From Myoxocephalus aenaeus (lineage: Eukaryota; Chordata; Actinopteri; Perciformes; Cottidae), in the NCBI GenBank assembly GCA_038501785.1, contig JBAMJR010000187.1, positions 502,501-566,500 of the forward strand: DNA of 64,000 bases, read 5' to 3'. This document shows, piece after piece, positions 11,751 to 24,175 of this stretch (position 1 is its first letter; each line of letters starts with the position of its first letter). A model generated the notes under the pieces. It searched no databases and was not told the DNA's origin. It saw nothing but the letters and a program-made list of their open reading frames with translations. A program made the position numbers and the translations under genes.

Positions 11751-13607
11751 CTATAGAAGAGACATAGTAAAGACATTCAGTGACATATAAGAAGTTAGAT
11801 TTCCATGCTCTTTGCAAATTAGCCTACATTAACGAGAAAATGTACCAATTAAATCTCAAAACCCGGATAACAATAAGTAGTTTTCTAGTTGTCGTCTGTG
11901 CAATATAAATTGTATTCTTTACTACCACAACAGACAAATACATGAATAATGGCTTATGTGTGTTTATTATCAGAGGGCTGTCTTCGAGCAGTAGGGGAGC
12001 AAACATGCTGAGCTATCAGGCAGAAGCAGACACTTTTGGAAATGTGGCTGTGAGGAAAAAACAGGACTGGGAAAGTGAGTATTAAGAGGCAGGGGATGGA
12101 TGGATGGTGGGGGGCAACAGGAATACTTCTAACAGAGGTCTGAGGCAGAGCTCACATTTCAATCTATGTCCTGGGGGTTTGAGAAATCAATGCACCTTAA
12201 TCCTCCAATCCTCTGCCTGTCGGAGGCTGAAGAAACATTGCCTCAGTGAGATAACACTTCCTCATCATGACAAGGTACAGCAAATACACACACGTGCACG
12301 TGTGTCCACACATGCACAGAGTCACTGAATCGCACTGATTATAATCCACGAGGTGAGTGAAGTGCTAGCAACACCTCACCGATAAACCAGATATTAATCC
12401 AGCAAGCAAAGGCCAATATCCTGAACCCTTCCACCGTGCTGACATCCTATTTGTTTGCTCAGAGTACAACAAAATGTGACCCTTTCATGACACTTCTATG
12501 CACAAATATGATGCAAACTGAGTAGTATTTCTTCATGGATTCTGTGAGTATTATGTGGCCTTTCCAATGCTTTAGGAATTCTTCATCCTTTTTTTATATC
12601 TAAGACTTACTCTGACAATGTGACATGTAAAATTGGCTGGCGACTTAAGAGGTTGTGACACAAATTCCCTTCAATTTAAAAACTGTTCCACTGTGTCAAT
12701 CAGAGTCCACCTACAGAGCTACACCTAAATTGCATTGTGTGCAGTCAACAGACAGCCGAAAAAAATCTTTCCACACCACAAACGGACCCTGACGGATTAA
12801 TAGAGGTGAATACATAAGAGCATGGATGCAAAATGTCACTGTTACAATAGATGGATTTAGCATATCCAGAGAACCTCGACATAAAACGAATATTAATTAT
12901 ATTCTGACTCGCAGGATAAAAGCAAATGGGCAGATCTTGGTTTTTAATGAATTGCATACTGATGGCCACTACCTCGGCCTGGCTTTTGCCTGAGCATTAA
13001 TAACTTGAGCTCTGGATGTCAGCTCTCACATTATTATCCCAGGCTCAGCGCTTCATCGTAGCAAAGAAAATCAGACGTTGTGTGTCTCATCGGGCGTGTC
13101 AAACGCCAGTGTGAGTTCAACACAAGCAAATCTCTGTAACTGGTCGACCTAGTGTCTCTTTCCCCAAGCTAGTCAGCTCACAGTGACTGACTGCTGCTTC
13201 CCCGTCATACAGGCTTGAATCCTGGGTCACGGATACTTCAGTTCCCTCTTGAATGTTCCAGGATACGCTTGAAAAAAATGCCTCTGTAGAGAGTAGTCTG
13301 ACAAGGAGGAGCAGCTCAGCAAAACCTTTCAACTTTCCCACTTGTCAAAATCTTCAGGGTTCGATGGCAGTCAGTGAGAGTATCAAGAGAGATCTGATTT
13401 GAGCTTTGTTACATTTTACAATCGTATTAAGAATTTTTTTCAAATTAGCTAACGTTCTGTAAGAAGCTGATTTGAACCTTTCCTTGACACAAGTTGGTTC
13501 ATTTGAAATGTTGAACGAATATTAATATTGACAATTAATATTATTCATATTCGTCTAAGTATATTTTGTGTAGGACACAATGTTTTTATTAAGGAGCTCT
13601 TCCTTAC
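11751..13607 (-). other. tanc1 intron E10-E11 (1.9 kb)
   Basis: Intronic sequence. It contains a small palindrome, ACACGTGCACGTGT, near 12290 inside a CA-rich patch. Nothing else is recognisable. Confidence 0.75.
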
Positions 13608-13774
13608 CAGTAAATTGACCCGGACAGTGACCACAAGTTTAAGCCAGGGGGGGAACTTGGTAATGATCTTCGTGATGAAGGAGGCGATGGTGTCTCCGTA
13701 GTCAGGCTTATGGAACTCGGCTTCGTTCAGCCCGTCTATCAAGATGATGTGATCCTCCTCTGGAATCCTCCGCT
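13608..13774 (-). CDS. tanc1: tanc1 coding exon E10 (Walker B, ILIDGLNEAE)
   Basis: A 167-nt exon with acceptor GTGTTCCCAG and donor TTACTG|GTAAGGA. It encodes RRIPEEDHIILIDGLNEAEF, HKPDYGDTIASFITKIITKF and PPWLKLVVTVRV. The hydrophobic run followed by Asp-Gly-Leu-Asn-Glu (Asp codon at 13734-13736) is the Walker B strand of the STAND NTPase. The VTVRV strand at the end corresponds to the sensor-1 strand, where an Arg is usual; it is present. The exon ends on a complete Leu codon, so E11 begins in phase zero. Confidence 0.97.
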
Positions 13775-14268
13775 CTGGGAACACGCACACAATAACCAAC
13801 ACAGGTTAGACGATGGGCAGTGAGGTGCAGCCCTTACTGTGACAGTTCAGTTCAACTTAACTTCACCATGGCCAGTGTGCAGAGAGGCGCCTTGTTTCAA
13901 TGCAGTAACTAAACTTTCTCTCTGATAAGTGATAAGGGCTTTTGCCCTGAGACTATACAGCCACTGCTCACACTTCACTCCATACTGAAATGTCAAGTTA
14001 ACTGTTCTGTAGAGACAACCGTTATCAGTGGCAGCTGATTTAGTTACTCTTGGAAATCAGGGGGGGGGAACTGTCCTAATTATTTGGTATTATATTATGA
14101 TATTATCGTCTTTTGCATTTGTGCAATATTTGCAAGCTGCAGTGTATCTTTATGACATAGCAAATGTAATGAATACATGCTCAAGGACACACGTAAACAT
14201 GCATCACCACATTTAAAAGAGGGGAGAACAGACACCCAGAAGCATGAAATAATAAAATATACCTTTAC
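13775..14268 (-). other. tanc1 intron E9-E10 (0.5 kb)
   Basis: Short intron joining the two NTPase exons. It begins at either of two tandem donors (see E9). A G9 run at 14062-14070 is the only oddity. Confidence 0.8.
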
Positions 14269-14500
14269 CTTTACGAAGGCTGGTTAGTGGCTCCAGGACC
14301 CCCCTCCGGAATGCGGCCAAGGGGTCCTGGACACAGGAGCGCAGACTGAGCATGCTCTGGAGGTGGGGCTCTTTCAGCAACATCTCCCGGTACGCACTGA
14401 GCTGGTGTGCTCTGCACAGCAGGGCAGCGATACTATGCACAAACTCTGGTACTAGGCAAGTGTACGTGTTATCTGCCTGGCAGTAGTGATATGCCACCAC
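14269..14500 (-). CDS. tanc1: tanc1 coding exon E9 (VAYHYCQADNTYTCLVPEF block)
   Basis: A 232-nt exon with acceptor TGTTCCAG. It encodes VVAYHYCQADNTYTCLVPEF, then HSIAALLCRAHQL, KEPHLQSMLSLRSCVQDP and GVLEPLTSLRK. This is the NTPase segment between Walker A and Walker B, highly conserved in both TANC paralogues; the NTYTCLVPEFVHSIA wording is TANC1-like. Two donors are possible in tandem: CGTAAAG|GTAAAG|GTATAT. The first, used here, joins to E10 as RKERRIPEED, matching the family. The second would end the exon at 14263 and insert Gly-Lys without changing frame. Confidence 0.96.
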
Positions 14501-16373
14501 CTGGAACACAAAGAGAGGAGAGAAAGACAAATGAAGCCAGAGCTATTTCAGACTTAAGGCGTATTTAAAACATGTCAGAGTAATAAAGGTTAATTAGTTT
14601 TGGATTTAGCAATGAAAAATATGCAAAGCTGGGAACGTTCAAAAACCTCAAAGCGTTTGCAAAATCCGACTGTTTTGTTGATTAAAAACAACACTCTGTG
14701 GATACAGTCTCGAATCTCATGCTCTTTTATTCATACTACCCTCCAGAAAGCCACGTGTGGTCTCTTCAACCAGTTTAAAAACAAACTTTAGAGGGGTGAT
14801 GAACTAACTGGGCAAAGGCCGAACACCTCAGATAAACTCTACTATAAAAAGGACTTCTAAAAGAAGGATCTTGTGTTTCTGAAGTTGCTGCAGTGTACAA
14901 AGGAGGTCTGATTCAGAAGCAAAAGGGCGGGACACGGATTGGGGAAGAAGCAAAGAGAGATGCCCTGCGGATGTGTGACTTTGTTCTAATTACAGTCCAA
15001 CCTGGAGGAGCTGACACACTTCCAAGATCAGCAGGAGGAGGAGCAGGTGCTGCTGCTGCCTATTATTCCATCAACAATGATGACCAGCTTCTGAAAGAAT
15101 AACCAACTAAAGCACTTGGTTCCAAGCCAAACCACAGTAACATCTGCATGTCTATGTCCTACATTTGTAATGGAGTAAATACAAACCACATTAACTAATA
15201 AATTCACTTTATTTCTCTGGCTGCATGATGTTGACAGTGATTTTGAGATCTAAAACAAGACTAGGTAGGAACAATAATACCAAACTTTGTGCACCAATCC
15301 AGAGCCCCATGATGGCGGCGGTGCTCAAAGAAGGGGCTGTGATAGTTACACATTAAACCCTGGGGTTAGAGCTTCGTCTATGGCACATTGTACCAGTCTG
15401 TCACTACAATATAGTGGGTAACTAGAGAGTGAATCTAAAAGCAATGCAAAAAAAAAAAAAGCCATTCAATTCCATGAAATCAAATTAGCTGTGACCTATA
15501 AAGAACACAATATTCCAGAAAAACAGACTGTTGAACACTTTTCTCTTGGGCCATACAGTAAATAAATACGCAATGAATGAAAGTGACCTGCCATTCGTAT
15601 AAATATAATATCTTTTGATCTGGGCCTGGCAAAGAGACTGCAGTGATAGTTAGTGTACAAGTCATGTAGACTACTGCCTCATCAATAAGCAATAAGCATC
15701 TCAACAAATATGATGCAAAACTCTGCAGTGCACCTGCAGCACTTCATGAACTGGCACAGAAATTAATCTGCTGTCGAGAAACAATGCCTAAAACGTGCCT
15801 CTGGAATAGGGGTGAGATATAAAATTGCGATAGACCATAAAATGTAATGGCCTCAGAGCCCTGTTTATGAGACCACTTTCAAATCAATGATAAAAAAGAA
15901 CTGACAGACTTTGACAGACGCTGCTCAGAGCATCAGTATTCACACATCACGGAGCGCCTGTTGGAAACAATTTACCCAATTATTAGCTTGAGGGATATCG
16001 CTTGGGTTTATTAGACATTTAGATGAGCCTCAGTGGCATAAAGTCAGATGACTGGTACATAACATTTTGTATTTCCAGAGGCAAACTGTACAGTATGTAT
16101 TTCATGCTCCATTTCACTATTAAGCAGGTATCCATGACAGGGCAAGAGTGTTAACTGAAGGTGTTATAGGGACACCAGGATGTAAGCGCCAAAGAGTCCC
16201 ATTAGAAAGCCGTGTCACCGATCAAAAAGAGCTAACAACCCACTATCAAAAAGGTATTCAAATTAAGTGAATGCCATTGTGGATCTAAAATATTCTCTGA
16301 AACACAGTGGCCCCCAATCTTCCTTGTTAAAACGGTCAGCAGGCCAAAAATGAAATATATATTCATATGTAAA

Positions 16374-16428
<55 letters not shown>

Positions 16429-18089
16429 TTATAAAGAGATATAGATTATAACGAGATGAAGATTGTATAATTAGAAATTGATTGACAAAAGCGTACCAAC
16501 ATGACAGTATTCAATCTGTATTAAATGTATCCCAAGATGTGCAGCTAACAATAAAAAAAAAAAAAAGACAGACGCAGGCAGCAAGCATTAATTCCACGAA
16601 GCAAGCCAAAGTGCATTAAGTAGAGGACATTTGAGGTACAGCGAGGACTTGTCTGCAAACTGAACTATTTTGGTCATGATTGCAGAAAGCATTGCAGAAA
16701 TATGGTCCAACTCCTGTTTGTGTCTTGACTGCCAACTCCGTCACAGACCAGTGGTCTACAATAATGAAGGCAGTGTTGCTGACTTAAATGCAAAAATGTT
16801 AAGTTAGTCGAAGATCATCGTCCAGGACTGTTCCAAGACATTTTCAGTGGTGATTTAGCGGGTATGACAGACCGGGATCGTGCTGTACATAAATATGTTC
16901 CTCTCTATGGAGGTCTGACTTAAAATATGTGCAGTCTATGATTATTAGTTGTCTTAGAAATTATCTCTCTCATGCGTCAACTTTAGCAACTGAACCAAAC
17001 ATGCTAACCAATTTAACACTACTTAACCTTTTAAAAAAGTTCTGCTGCCATGTGACGTGACTTTGGGTTGTGTTCGCAGCATTTCCACAACATGACCGAG
17101 AGCAGCCTATTTAAAATATTCACGTCCATAATATACGATTAATATGATCGTTGATGTGTTTTCAATGACTGGAAAAACGGTCAACTGTTTCCCAGGTTTT
17201 CCAGGTTGTGTGGGAACGCTTTACCCACTAGAGATACTGACGCTTGGGTTAAAGTGATTTGATTAAACAGACTCACATCAGCTGTAACAGCTTTCTATTA
17301 AGGACAACACTTCTGACTACCGTTAAGTGTGGTCCCATGGCAGCGAGAGAGACCCTTTGGTGATCCTCCCACTACACAATGTAAATGCCTTCAATCTGTG
17401 AGCTGAAAGGGGCCTGCTAAAGACTTGAGCTGAGGTTTTCTATCTTCCCAAATCCCCACGGTCGCACTGCAGTAGTGAGATGCTGCGGACATTAATATTG
17501 AACCTGGTTTTTCATGGCCATGTCTTTAACTAAGCTCACTGCTTCTCAAATCAAACAAGCTTGTGATATTAAAGGTCTCTGAGAGACCAATAGTGGCATC
17601 GTCTTTCATAACCTCAGCGAAAAACCATCCATATTTCAGAGGCTGAATATCAAACAAAGGAACATAAACAACCATACATCAAATACAAACACATATAAAC
17701 ATAAATCAACTGAGCTGAGCCGGTATCAGGTTTTGGAAGTGCATCTCATACATACTAAAAGCAATTCAGCCCACCATGAACATATTTGTAATGAGGGAGA
17801 GTATCCAGCAAAAACAAACAGAGGAACTGCAAGAAGAGTGGATAATACAGTCCAAAATAGACGACGCAGTACATCAATACGTGTACACCATTGACAGCAG
17901 ATACCTCTGCTTTTGTTTCAATAATGATTGATTCATTATCATAACAACATTTTGCTCTCAGGCGTTGTCAGACCTTTTTTATAATGAAGCTGACTGACTT
18001 TTTGGGATGGATCAAGTGAGACAATTTATTTTCCAGTGACACTGTGATTCCTCTTGATTGCTGAGGAGCTGTATTGGCAGAAGTTGTAC
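14501..18089 (-). other. tanc1 intron E8-E9 (3.6 kb)
   Basis: Intronic sequence containing an AT dinucleotide repeat (16377-16420), poly-A tracts near 15448 and 16550, and otherwise no feature I can name. Confidence 0.75.
16377..16420. repeat. (AT)n microsatellite
   Basis: About 22 uninterrupted AT units within a wider AT-rich patch (16357-16435). Confidence 0.97.
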
Positions 18090-18244
18090 CTTTGCAGCCA
18101 GCCGCTTGACAGCCTCCTCCCTACGCCGCTGCATCTCGGGGGTGCCCGGGCAGCTGTTGGTCCTCAGTGTGTTGGTCGCACTGGAAGGTGGAGTGGGCTG
18201 TGGAGGCTGGCTGAGTGGAAGTTCTGTGCTTGGTCCGCCACTAC
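18090..18244 (-). CDS. tanc1: tanc1 coding exon E8 (variable linker after the P-loop)
   Basis: A 155-nt exon with acceptor GTCTTTCCAG and donor GCAAAG|GTACAAC. It encodes a Pro/Ser/Thr-rich linker, then TNSCPGTPEMQRRREEAVKR and LAAKV, leading directly into the conserved VAYHYCQAD of E9. The last 25 residues form a charged helix-like segment. As far as I remember the families, the SCPGTPEM string resembles mammalian TANC2 more than mammalian TANC1 at this point, although all flanking exons are TANC1-like. The exon closes on a complete codon. Confidence 0.94.
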
Positions 18245-18428
18245 CTGGAAAGACACAGTCACACACTTTGTCACATATGATTGAAGACATGAATAAATAT
18301 AGACATATGAGTTCGAAATCAAACTGAGTATATTTAGTATTTAATGCATTCATAAAAATTGTTTTATGTAATTTGTGAAATCAGATGGTTTTGAGTTTAT
18401 ATTGTCAGTGGATATTAAAACGGCTTAC

Positions 18429-18710
18429 TTTTTGGGGAGGCACTGGGACTGTTGGAGGCTATCTGCCGCATTCGACCTCCGTGGCAGCTCAGTGCTACTA
18501 GCCGGGAGACGATGGCCGTCTTCCCGTAACCCACGCTGCCTACAACTACAGCGCCGTGGTTCTCTGTAGACCCGCTGGCCCTCAGGACATCTTCCAGCTG
18601 CTGAAAGAGCCAATCTCGGCCCACGAACACAGAGTCTGTGGTGATGCTGGGCACCTCAAACAGCAAGGGCTTGAGCATGATGTCCACGGGTTTGTAGGGA
18701 GCGAAACGAG
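18429..18710 (-). CDS. tanc1: tanc1 coding exon E7 (STAND NTPase P-loop, Walker A)
   Basis: A 282-nt exon with acceptor TTTTCCTCAG and donor CCAAAAA|GTAAGCC. It encodes ARFAPYKPVDIMLKPLLFEV, then FVGRDWLF and the P-loop GSVGYGKT at 18517-18540, which fits GxxGxGK[ST]. The conserved SRLVALSCHG and RMRQIASNSP follow. In TANC proteins this opens a STAND-class P-loop NTPase module, by family analogy an ATP-binding signalling switch. All catalytic P-loop residues (Gly, Lys, Thr) are intact, so nothing suggests a dead domain. Whether fish Tanc1 hydrolyses ATP cannot be told from sequence. Confidence 0.97.
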
Positions 18711-20715
18711 CTGAGGAAAAGTAACAGGAAAGAAAAGCATTAAAATACAATTCTGTCATTATTTCCCTTACAAATGCAAAAATATTCAGAGTTAGTGTCT
18801 GCGTTTTAGAGAAAGGCATGCCACATGCTTTCGTTTGCTTTTGGAATGAATCCCACTCTCTTTTTTAAAAAGGTACGTTTTGAATACTGGCAACTTCTAG
18901 TTCAGCCTTAATTTATACCCGAGTAAATATATTTTTCATCCTTCACAGACAAACTTGCATACATTGCCATATACAAACTAACTGTATACCAGATTATAAG
19001 GAATAAGCTTGATATTTTTGTTCTTCCAGAATGTGCCATGCACTTAAAAAAACCTGTATCTTGTGTCCACTTTAGCTTGGATAAATGTTAATTTAAGTGG
19101 ATTCTCAATATAAGTGGACTTTAGAGAGTTCTGTCTGGTCCACTTCAGCACTAATTAGATCGCAGAACACTTGTTCACTCAGGGAAGCTCTGATCCTCTC
19201 TACTAATACTAGAATCACAAATACTAATACTATGGTTGCGTTTACTCATACTACTTGATAGTAGGCCTGTAACAGAATCTACTGAAGCTTTGTACGTTAC
19301 GTTGACAATAATGTAATGATTACTGGCACATTTAACATATTATTGGATGTATGCAATACAGATATATGTGAGGTGTAAATTAACATATTTAAAATAATTA
19401 TGATGGTCAACAGCTGGCAAACCTTTGACCTGACCCGTTACTGTGGTGTCTCCTGCCCACACAAACCATATCTCATTTCTTCACTCACTTTAATCTCGAA
19501 CAGTTTAAAAGCACAACAAGTGTGGCAATAACAGAAAGCTAAATATATACATACATAGAGTAGAGCAGTGGTTCTCAACCTTTTTTCAGTGATGTACCCC
19601 CTGTGAAATATTTCTTCGGCCAAGTACCCCCTAACCAGCACAAAGCTTTTGTGGTTGAAAAAAAGATGCAATACACAGCACTGTGCCATCAGTGTCTGAT
19701 TTAATATAGAATATATACAATTCTGTTTAGGAACTTACACTTATATTTAATTGAATATTTATTAAATAACCATTTTTAAAGGATTTCTGAATGGATGTTA
19801 CTTTTATATATTTATTTTTTTAAATCTCACGTACCCCCTGGAGTGCCTTCCCGTACCCCCATTTGAGAACCACTGGAGTAGAGAACAAAGATATGTCTGA
19901 ACAGACACTGACTGTTACTAAGTACTAATGTTTCTTCATGGATATAAACATTTATATAAATGAATCCACTGGTATGATGCTTCTCTATTAACCTCATGTT
20001 TCAGGAAATGTGGAAAATAAAACAGGACATTTTTCTTTTTAAATTAAATTATTCATGTTCTCATCAAATATTCACTCTGTGGGATTTCTCTCATTTAGAC
20101 CGAGGTTTCAAAACATATAAGATAAAGTCGGATGAACCGAGGACATGATTTTATCTGCACAGCTAAATGTGTGCAGGAAACGTTTTTGATAGCTTAGCTT
20201 TAATATAAATCAGTGTAGTAGTGTTTGCGGTGCATACTTTAAGTATTTGGACAGTTTTGGGGTTCTACACTTGAACACACTGGGTTTGAAATTAAACTAA
20301 GACTATGAGGTTTAAATGCTGATTTTTACCTTTAATCTGAGGGTAATTACATCCACCTGGGATGAACCATGCATGAACTGTAGAGCATTTTTTACATACC
20401 TCTTAATAGCATGAAAAGCTACAATTCCTACACTCTTTCTTCCACTACCTTATATGGATGTGAACACACCAAACACCATTAGAGCTGAAACAAAGCACTT
20501 TATCCTCACAGCAACTGTCACCGTTTCATTTGAAATCTAGTGTAATGGAGCAGAGTCAAAACGATGAAAAACTTTACCACTACCTTTAACACTACAACTG
20601 ACAAAAGTACAACATAATTTTTTTAAATTGTCATTACCTCAAATGAAGGAATTGGCTATTAAATGCTTTGGCTTGCCTCATGTGCATCTACAGTAATGAT
20701 GTATAGTGGAGTCAC
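18711..20715 (-). other. tanc1 intron E6-E7 (2.0 kb)
   Basis: Intron interrupted by the hAT-type MITE at 19566-19875. The remainder is AT-rich unique sequence. Confidence 0.8.
19566..19875. mobile_element. Non-autonomous hAT-type MITE, complete
   Basis: A 310-bp element bounded by perfect 13-bp terminal inverted repeats (CAGTGGTTCTCAA at the left end, TTGAGAACCACTG at the right). It is flanked on both sides by the perfect 8-bp direct repeat GAGTAGAG (19558-19565 and 19876-19883). An 8-bp target-site duplication and CAGTGGTTCTCAA-type ends are the signature of the hAT superfamily (Charlie-like ends). Inside are several GTACCCCCT motifs near both ends and an AT-rich core. There is no transposase frame, so mobility would have depended on an enzyme supplied elsewhere. 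The intact ends and duplication suggest a fairly recent insertion. Confidence 0.93.
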
Positions 20716-20838
20716 CTTTAGAGTCCTGAGGTGGCCTTCCTCCTGTGTTATGCCAGGGTAGGCGAATGGATGTCCGCAGGGGGGTGTTGCGCTGTTCATC
20801 GAGAAAGCTCAGGTCTTCCAGCTTTGTGGAACTGGTTG
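20716..20838 (-). CDS. tanc1: tanc1 coding exon E6 (SSTKLEDLSFLDEQRN block)
   Basis: A 123-nt exon with acceptor CCGTGTACAG and donor AAAG|GTGACTCC. It encodes ATSSTKLEDLSFLDEQRN followed by TPLRTSIRLPWHNTGG, nearly identical to the corresponding TANC1 region just before the NTPase module. The donor-side reading QDSK plus a split codon joins E7 to give the conserved ARFAPYKP. It is separated from E5 by the largest intron holding recognisable transposon debris (about 8.8 kb). Confidence 0.96.
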
Positions 20839-23800
20839 CTGTACACGGAGACAGAATTAAAGGGAGAGTGAAGCAGACACTTTGGTGCATCATGAGTGAA
20901 TTTGTCATATCGACTACAAAGAGTAAGACAGAAACACACACAAGAGAAAAATGCTGTGGCACTTTTGGCATCTCTGAGAGAAGATTAGGGAAGAAGAGGC
21001 AAGCCAGTCCGCTCAGACATTTACAGTTTGCTTGAGGCTGTCAGGTACCAGTATACTGTAGGAAAAAGAATACCAGTATCCCCAAGTCAAGAGAGCGATG
21101 CTCCCTTTTTCTTTGATTTGAGGGAGAGGTCTTTCCCCACAAACACACTGGGGCATACAAGGAGAGCAGATTATCTTTATGTTTCTTTGAGTTTTGATGA
21201 GTCTGTGCTTACAAAGCAAGGCAACATCCTGTTTGAAGTATGAGACATGGTCTAAACATATAAAGATGTGCATATGTGTTTAACGGTATCTCTTCCAATT
21301 GCTGTTGGCCCTGCTGAAGAGCAGAATCAAAGCCTCTGCTTTCTACTTTATCAGTCTCAGCTGGGAGAGACCGTCACAAACACTCCACTCTTCTTTTCGC
21401 TCCCTCTCTCCCCTCACTTGGTCGCTAACTTACTCTCTGGAATGTCCAACTAATTAAAACCCATCTGCTGACAACAGAGTAACTGAGAAAGCTGCCATCA
21501 ACACAACTCTGACTGGAATAAAAGAAGGCCCTCGCGGTTACTTTTACTTACTGGTGTTTTCACAGTTAACTATAATGGAGAACGTTGAACTATTAACAAA
21601 CAGAGTAAAGAAAACAAGAGAGGCAAACTCATCAAGTCAGTGAGCGCAGAGCAACACAGCACTAATACTTGAGCGGACGTGATTCTAAAGCTAAACTCAA
21701 CAGCTACTTACATCCAATAGCAGACCCAGGAAGGACAGCAGGTTTTCTCACAAGGGGACTTCCTTGTCCCCAGCGTGGAATATACTTGGGCAGGCATTCA
21801 GGCAAATAGGCAGGGAGCAGACCCTCACCTGAGTCTCTCGAGAATACTCAGAGTGGATGAGCTCACTGAGGGCACAAAAGCAATTGCTCTGCCCCAGCGC
21901 TCCCATGCAGGCACATTGGCAGCATTCAGCTGCTGAGCAGAGGGCTTGGCTGCCACCTCTCTAGCGCTCAGCCAGTCACAGCATCCAAAGCATTAGGCAC
22001 TTGCTAAATGAATGAAACGCTTTCCGAAATTGGTAAGCAAGCAACAGAGGGTGAAAAGAAATGAATTAGCGAAAGTATAAATGGAAAAGCCGAGAGATTT
22101 AGTCTCCAGTGGCTGATTACGGTCTGTAATGGGCAGCTACTGTACTATGAATCAATGATCCTGGCTGGAGTGGGATGAGGGATAAGAGAAAAGTATGAGA
22201 AAAAGAAGTGAAAAAAAGCATAGTACGTGAGAACAAAGGAGGAGAGAGAGAGGAGATGGACAGAAAACTCTCCACTAATCACCTCTCAAGCCCAATACTG
22301 ACACGCAGACCTTAAGTAAAGGTTTGTCTCTCTTTTTTTCTGCTGCAATATCTTTAAGATTTCTGAAGTGATAACACAAAAGTCACACTGTACCCCATTC
22401 TGCACCAGGCACATCCTTTTGCTCATGGGTCCAACAGGAAAAGACTGCAGGTGATCCTCAGTTTGACGTGCTTAAGTAGTATCAATGCACATCCTCCTCA
22501 TATCGCTCGGTATCCACGATTCTTTCGAGGCCAAGAGTTCCCACAGGAAGCCTTCATATCCCGCAAATCCCCCTCTTCAAGTCTTTTTCTCCCCTCGGTC
22601 TCCATTTTTTTCCCTATTCTGACAGGCCTCTCTACTCATTGATAGAATGTACATTTGATACCTTGAAGTCTATGCTTGCAGTGACTTTGAAGATGTACAA
22701 ATGTGTCAGACTGTATTCTGATGGAAATTATTTTTTTCCTCAGGCAGGTCTGCCCTTTGAAACCTTCAGACCCGTGTTTCCCATAACAGACAAGAGAGGA
22801 AGAGGGCTTAGCTCCTTTGCTCCAACCACTGCAGTCCTTCTTGCCCTGATGTGACTTTCCTCCTTACCGGTGGATACAAACAGTATCCCATCCCCTGTTG
22901 CCTTTTCACATTGCAGGAGTTCATTGTATGAGGACGAGTGAAAGACTCTTTTTTTAGAGTAAAGGCCTTGACAGACCGGAGGGTCATGACGAGTTAACGA
23001 CACGAAAATGTGAAATACTTTGCTGTGAATATTTTTCATCAAAACCATTCATTTCGGCAGAAATACAAATTTGGGACAGTGGCAGCCTTTTTTCAATACA
23101 AGGTTTGAATAGATTCGCACAAGCGCAGGCAGAGGACTGACCCAGAGCAAGTCTGGCTTCTGGCCGCCTGTCTGAGGTAAACTGCTGCACAGCCGAAGCT
23201 GTAAGCTATTTTATTGAGTTTCCTTTTAGCAAAATGCTCTTAGGGAATTTGACTACTCTCTGATGACAGGTATGCAATAGACTGTGTATGTCTTGGGCTT
23301 TTACTGTGTGATGAAATAATAACTGATAATTATCTGGGCATAATATTGATATAAATTTGTTGTAATGTTATATAAGTATATAAAAATCATACAGGAAAGT
23401 TATTAGGCCAAGTGTTGTGTAAGAGATGGGAACTATGAACCCAGACACCTTGATATAAGAAATGTGTCTCAATAACATAACAGAGAGGTGAATGATTTAA
23501 GAAAATATATTCTTAATTATCACCCACCCATCCTTATTCGTGATAACTGGGATTCAGAAGGTTGAGGGGAATTATCTGCACTAAATACTTTAACATCACC
23601 TCTAACTCCAGTCCTTCTCTGCCCTGTTAAGTAAGAATTGCTTTAGATTAAGATGACTAAGTGCAAAGTAGAATTTGAAGTGGCCTGCATATCAATTTGG
23701 CTTGTTACCATGGAAACATGAAAAAAACTCCAGCTACAATGGTCCACTTTCATGAAAAATGTATATGTGAAAGCTTAACCAAGTTGTGTGTGAAATGTCT

Positions 23801-23964
23801 TGTGCTGTGCTTTGATTATGAAACACTGTTTTCCCACTGCAGCATGCACAGGAGACTTTCTTTCTTGCCCTGAGATAAGCATTAGAGAGTTATATTCTAA
23901 CCTTTAATATCCTTTTCTAATGAGTGCGAGCAACAAAGTACAGCTGGGGCTATAGGAATGTCGT

Positions 23965-24175
23965 TATTTGGTCATAAACCAAACTATTGGACACATTTTG
24001 ATCTGATGATGGCGTCACATAAAGAGTTAAGGGACCACCAAAGTTATTACAAAATTATCCTGAGCGGAACATGTCATGAATTTCTCTACAAGCTTTCATG
24101 GCAATCCATCCAATGGTTATTGAGGTATTTCAGTCTGGACCAAACTGGCGTACCAGCCAACAGACAGTCAGGCCG
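23965..24175 (+). repeat. Teleost interspersed repeat fragment, unclassified
   Basis: Contains the strings TTTGATCTGATGATGGCG, TTTCATGGCAATCCATCCAA and GAGGTATTTCAGTCTGGACC in this order. I recognise them from a family scattered through many teleost genomes. The ends are not defined and no duplication is visible, so this is a degraded copy. Confidence 0.65.

Noticed and set aside
12287..12304. CACGTGCACGTG palindrome considered as a regulatory E-box pair
   Set aside because: It sits in a CA/GT-rich patch deep in an intron, where such palindromes arise by chance.
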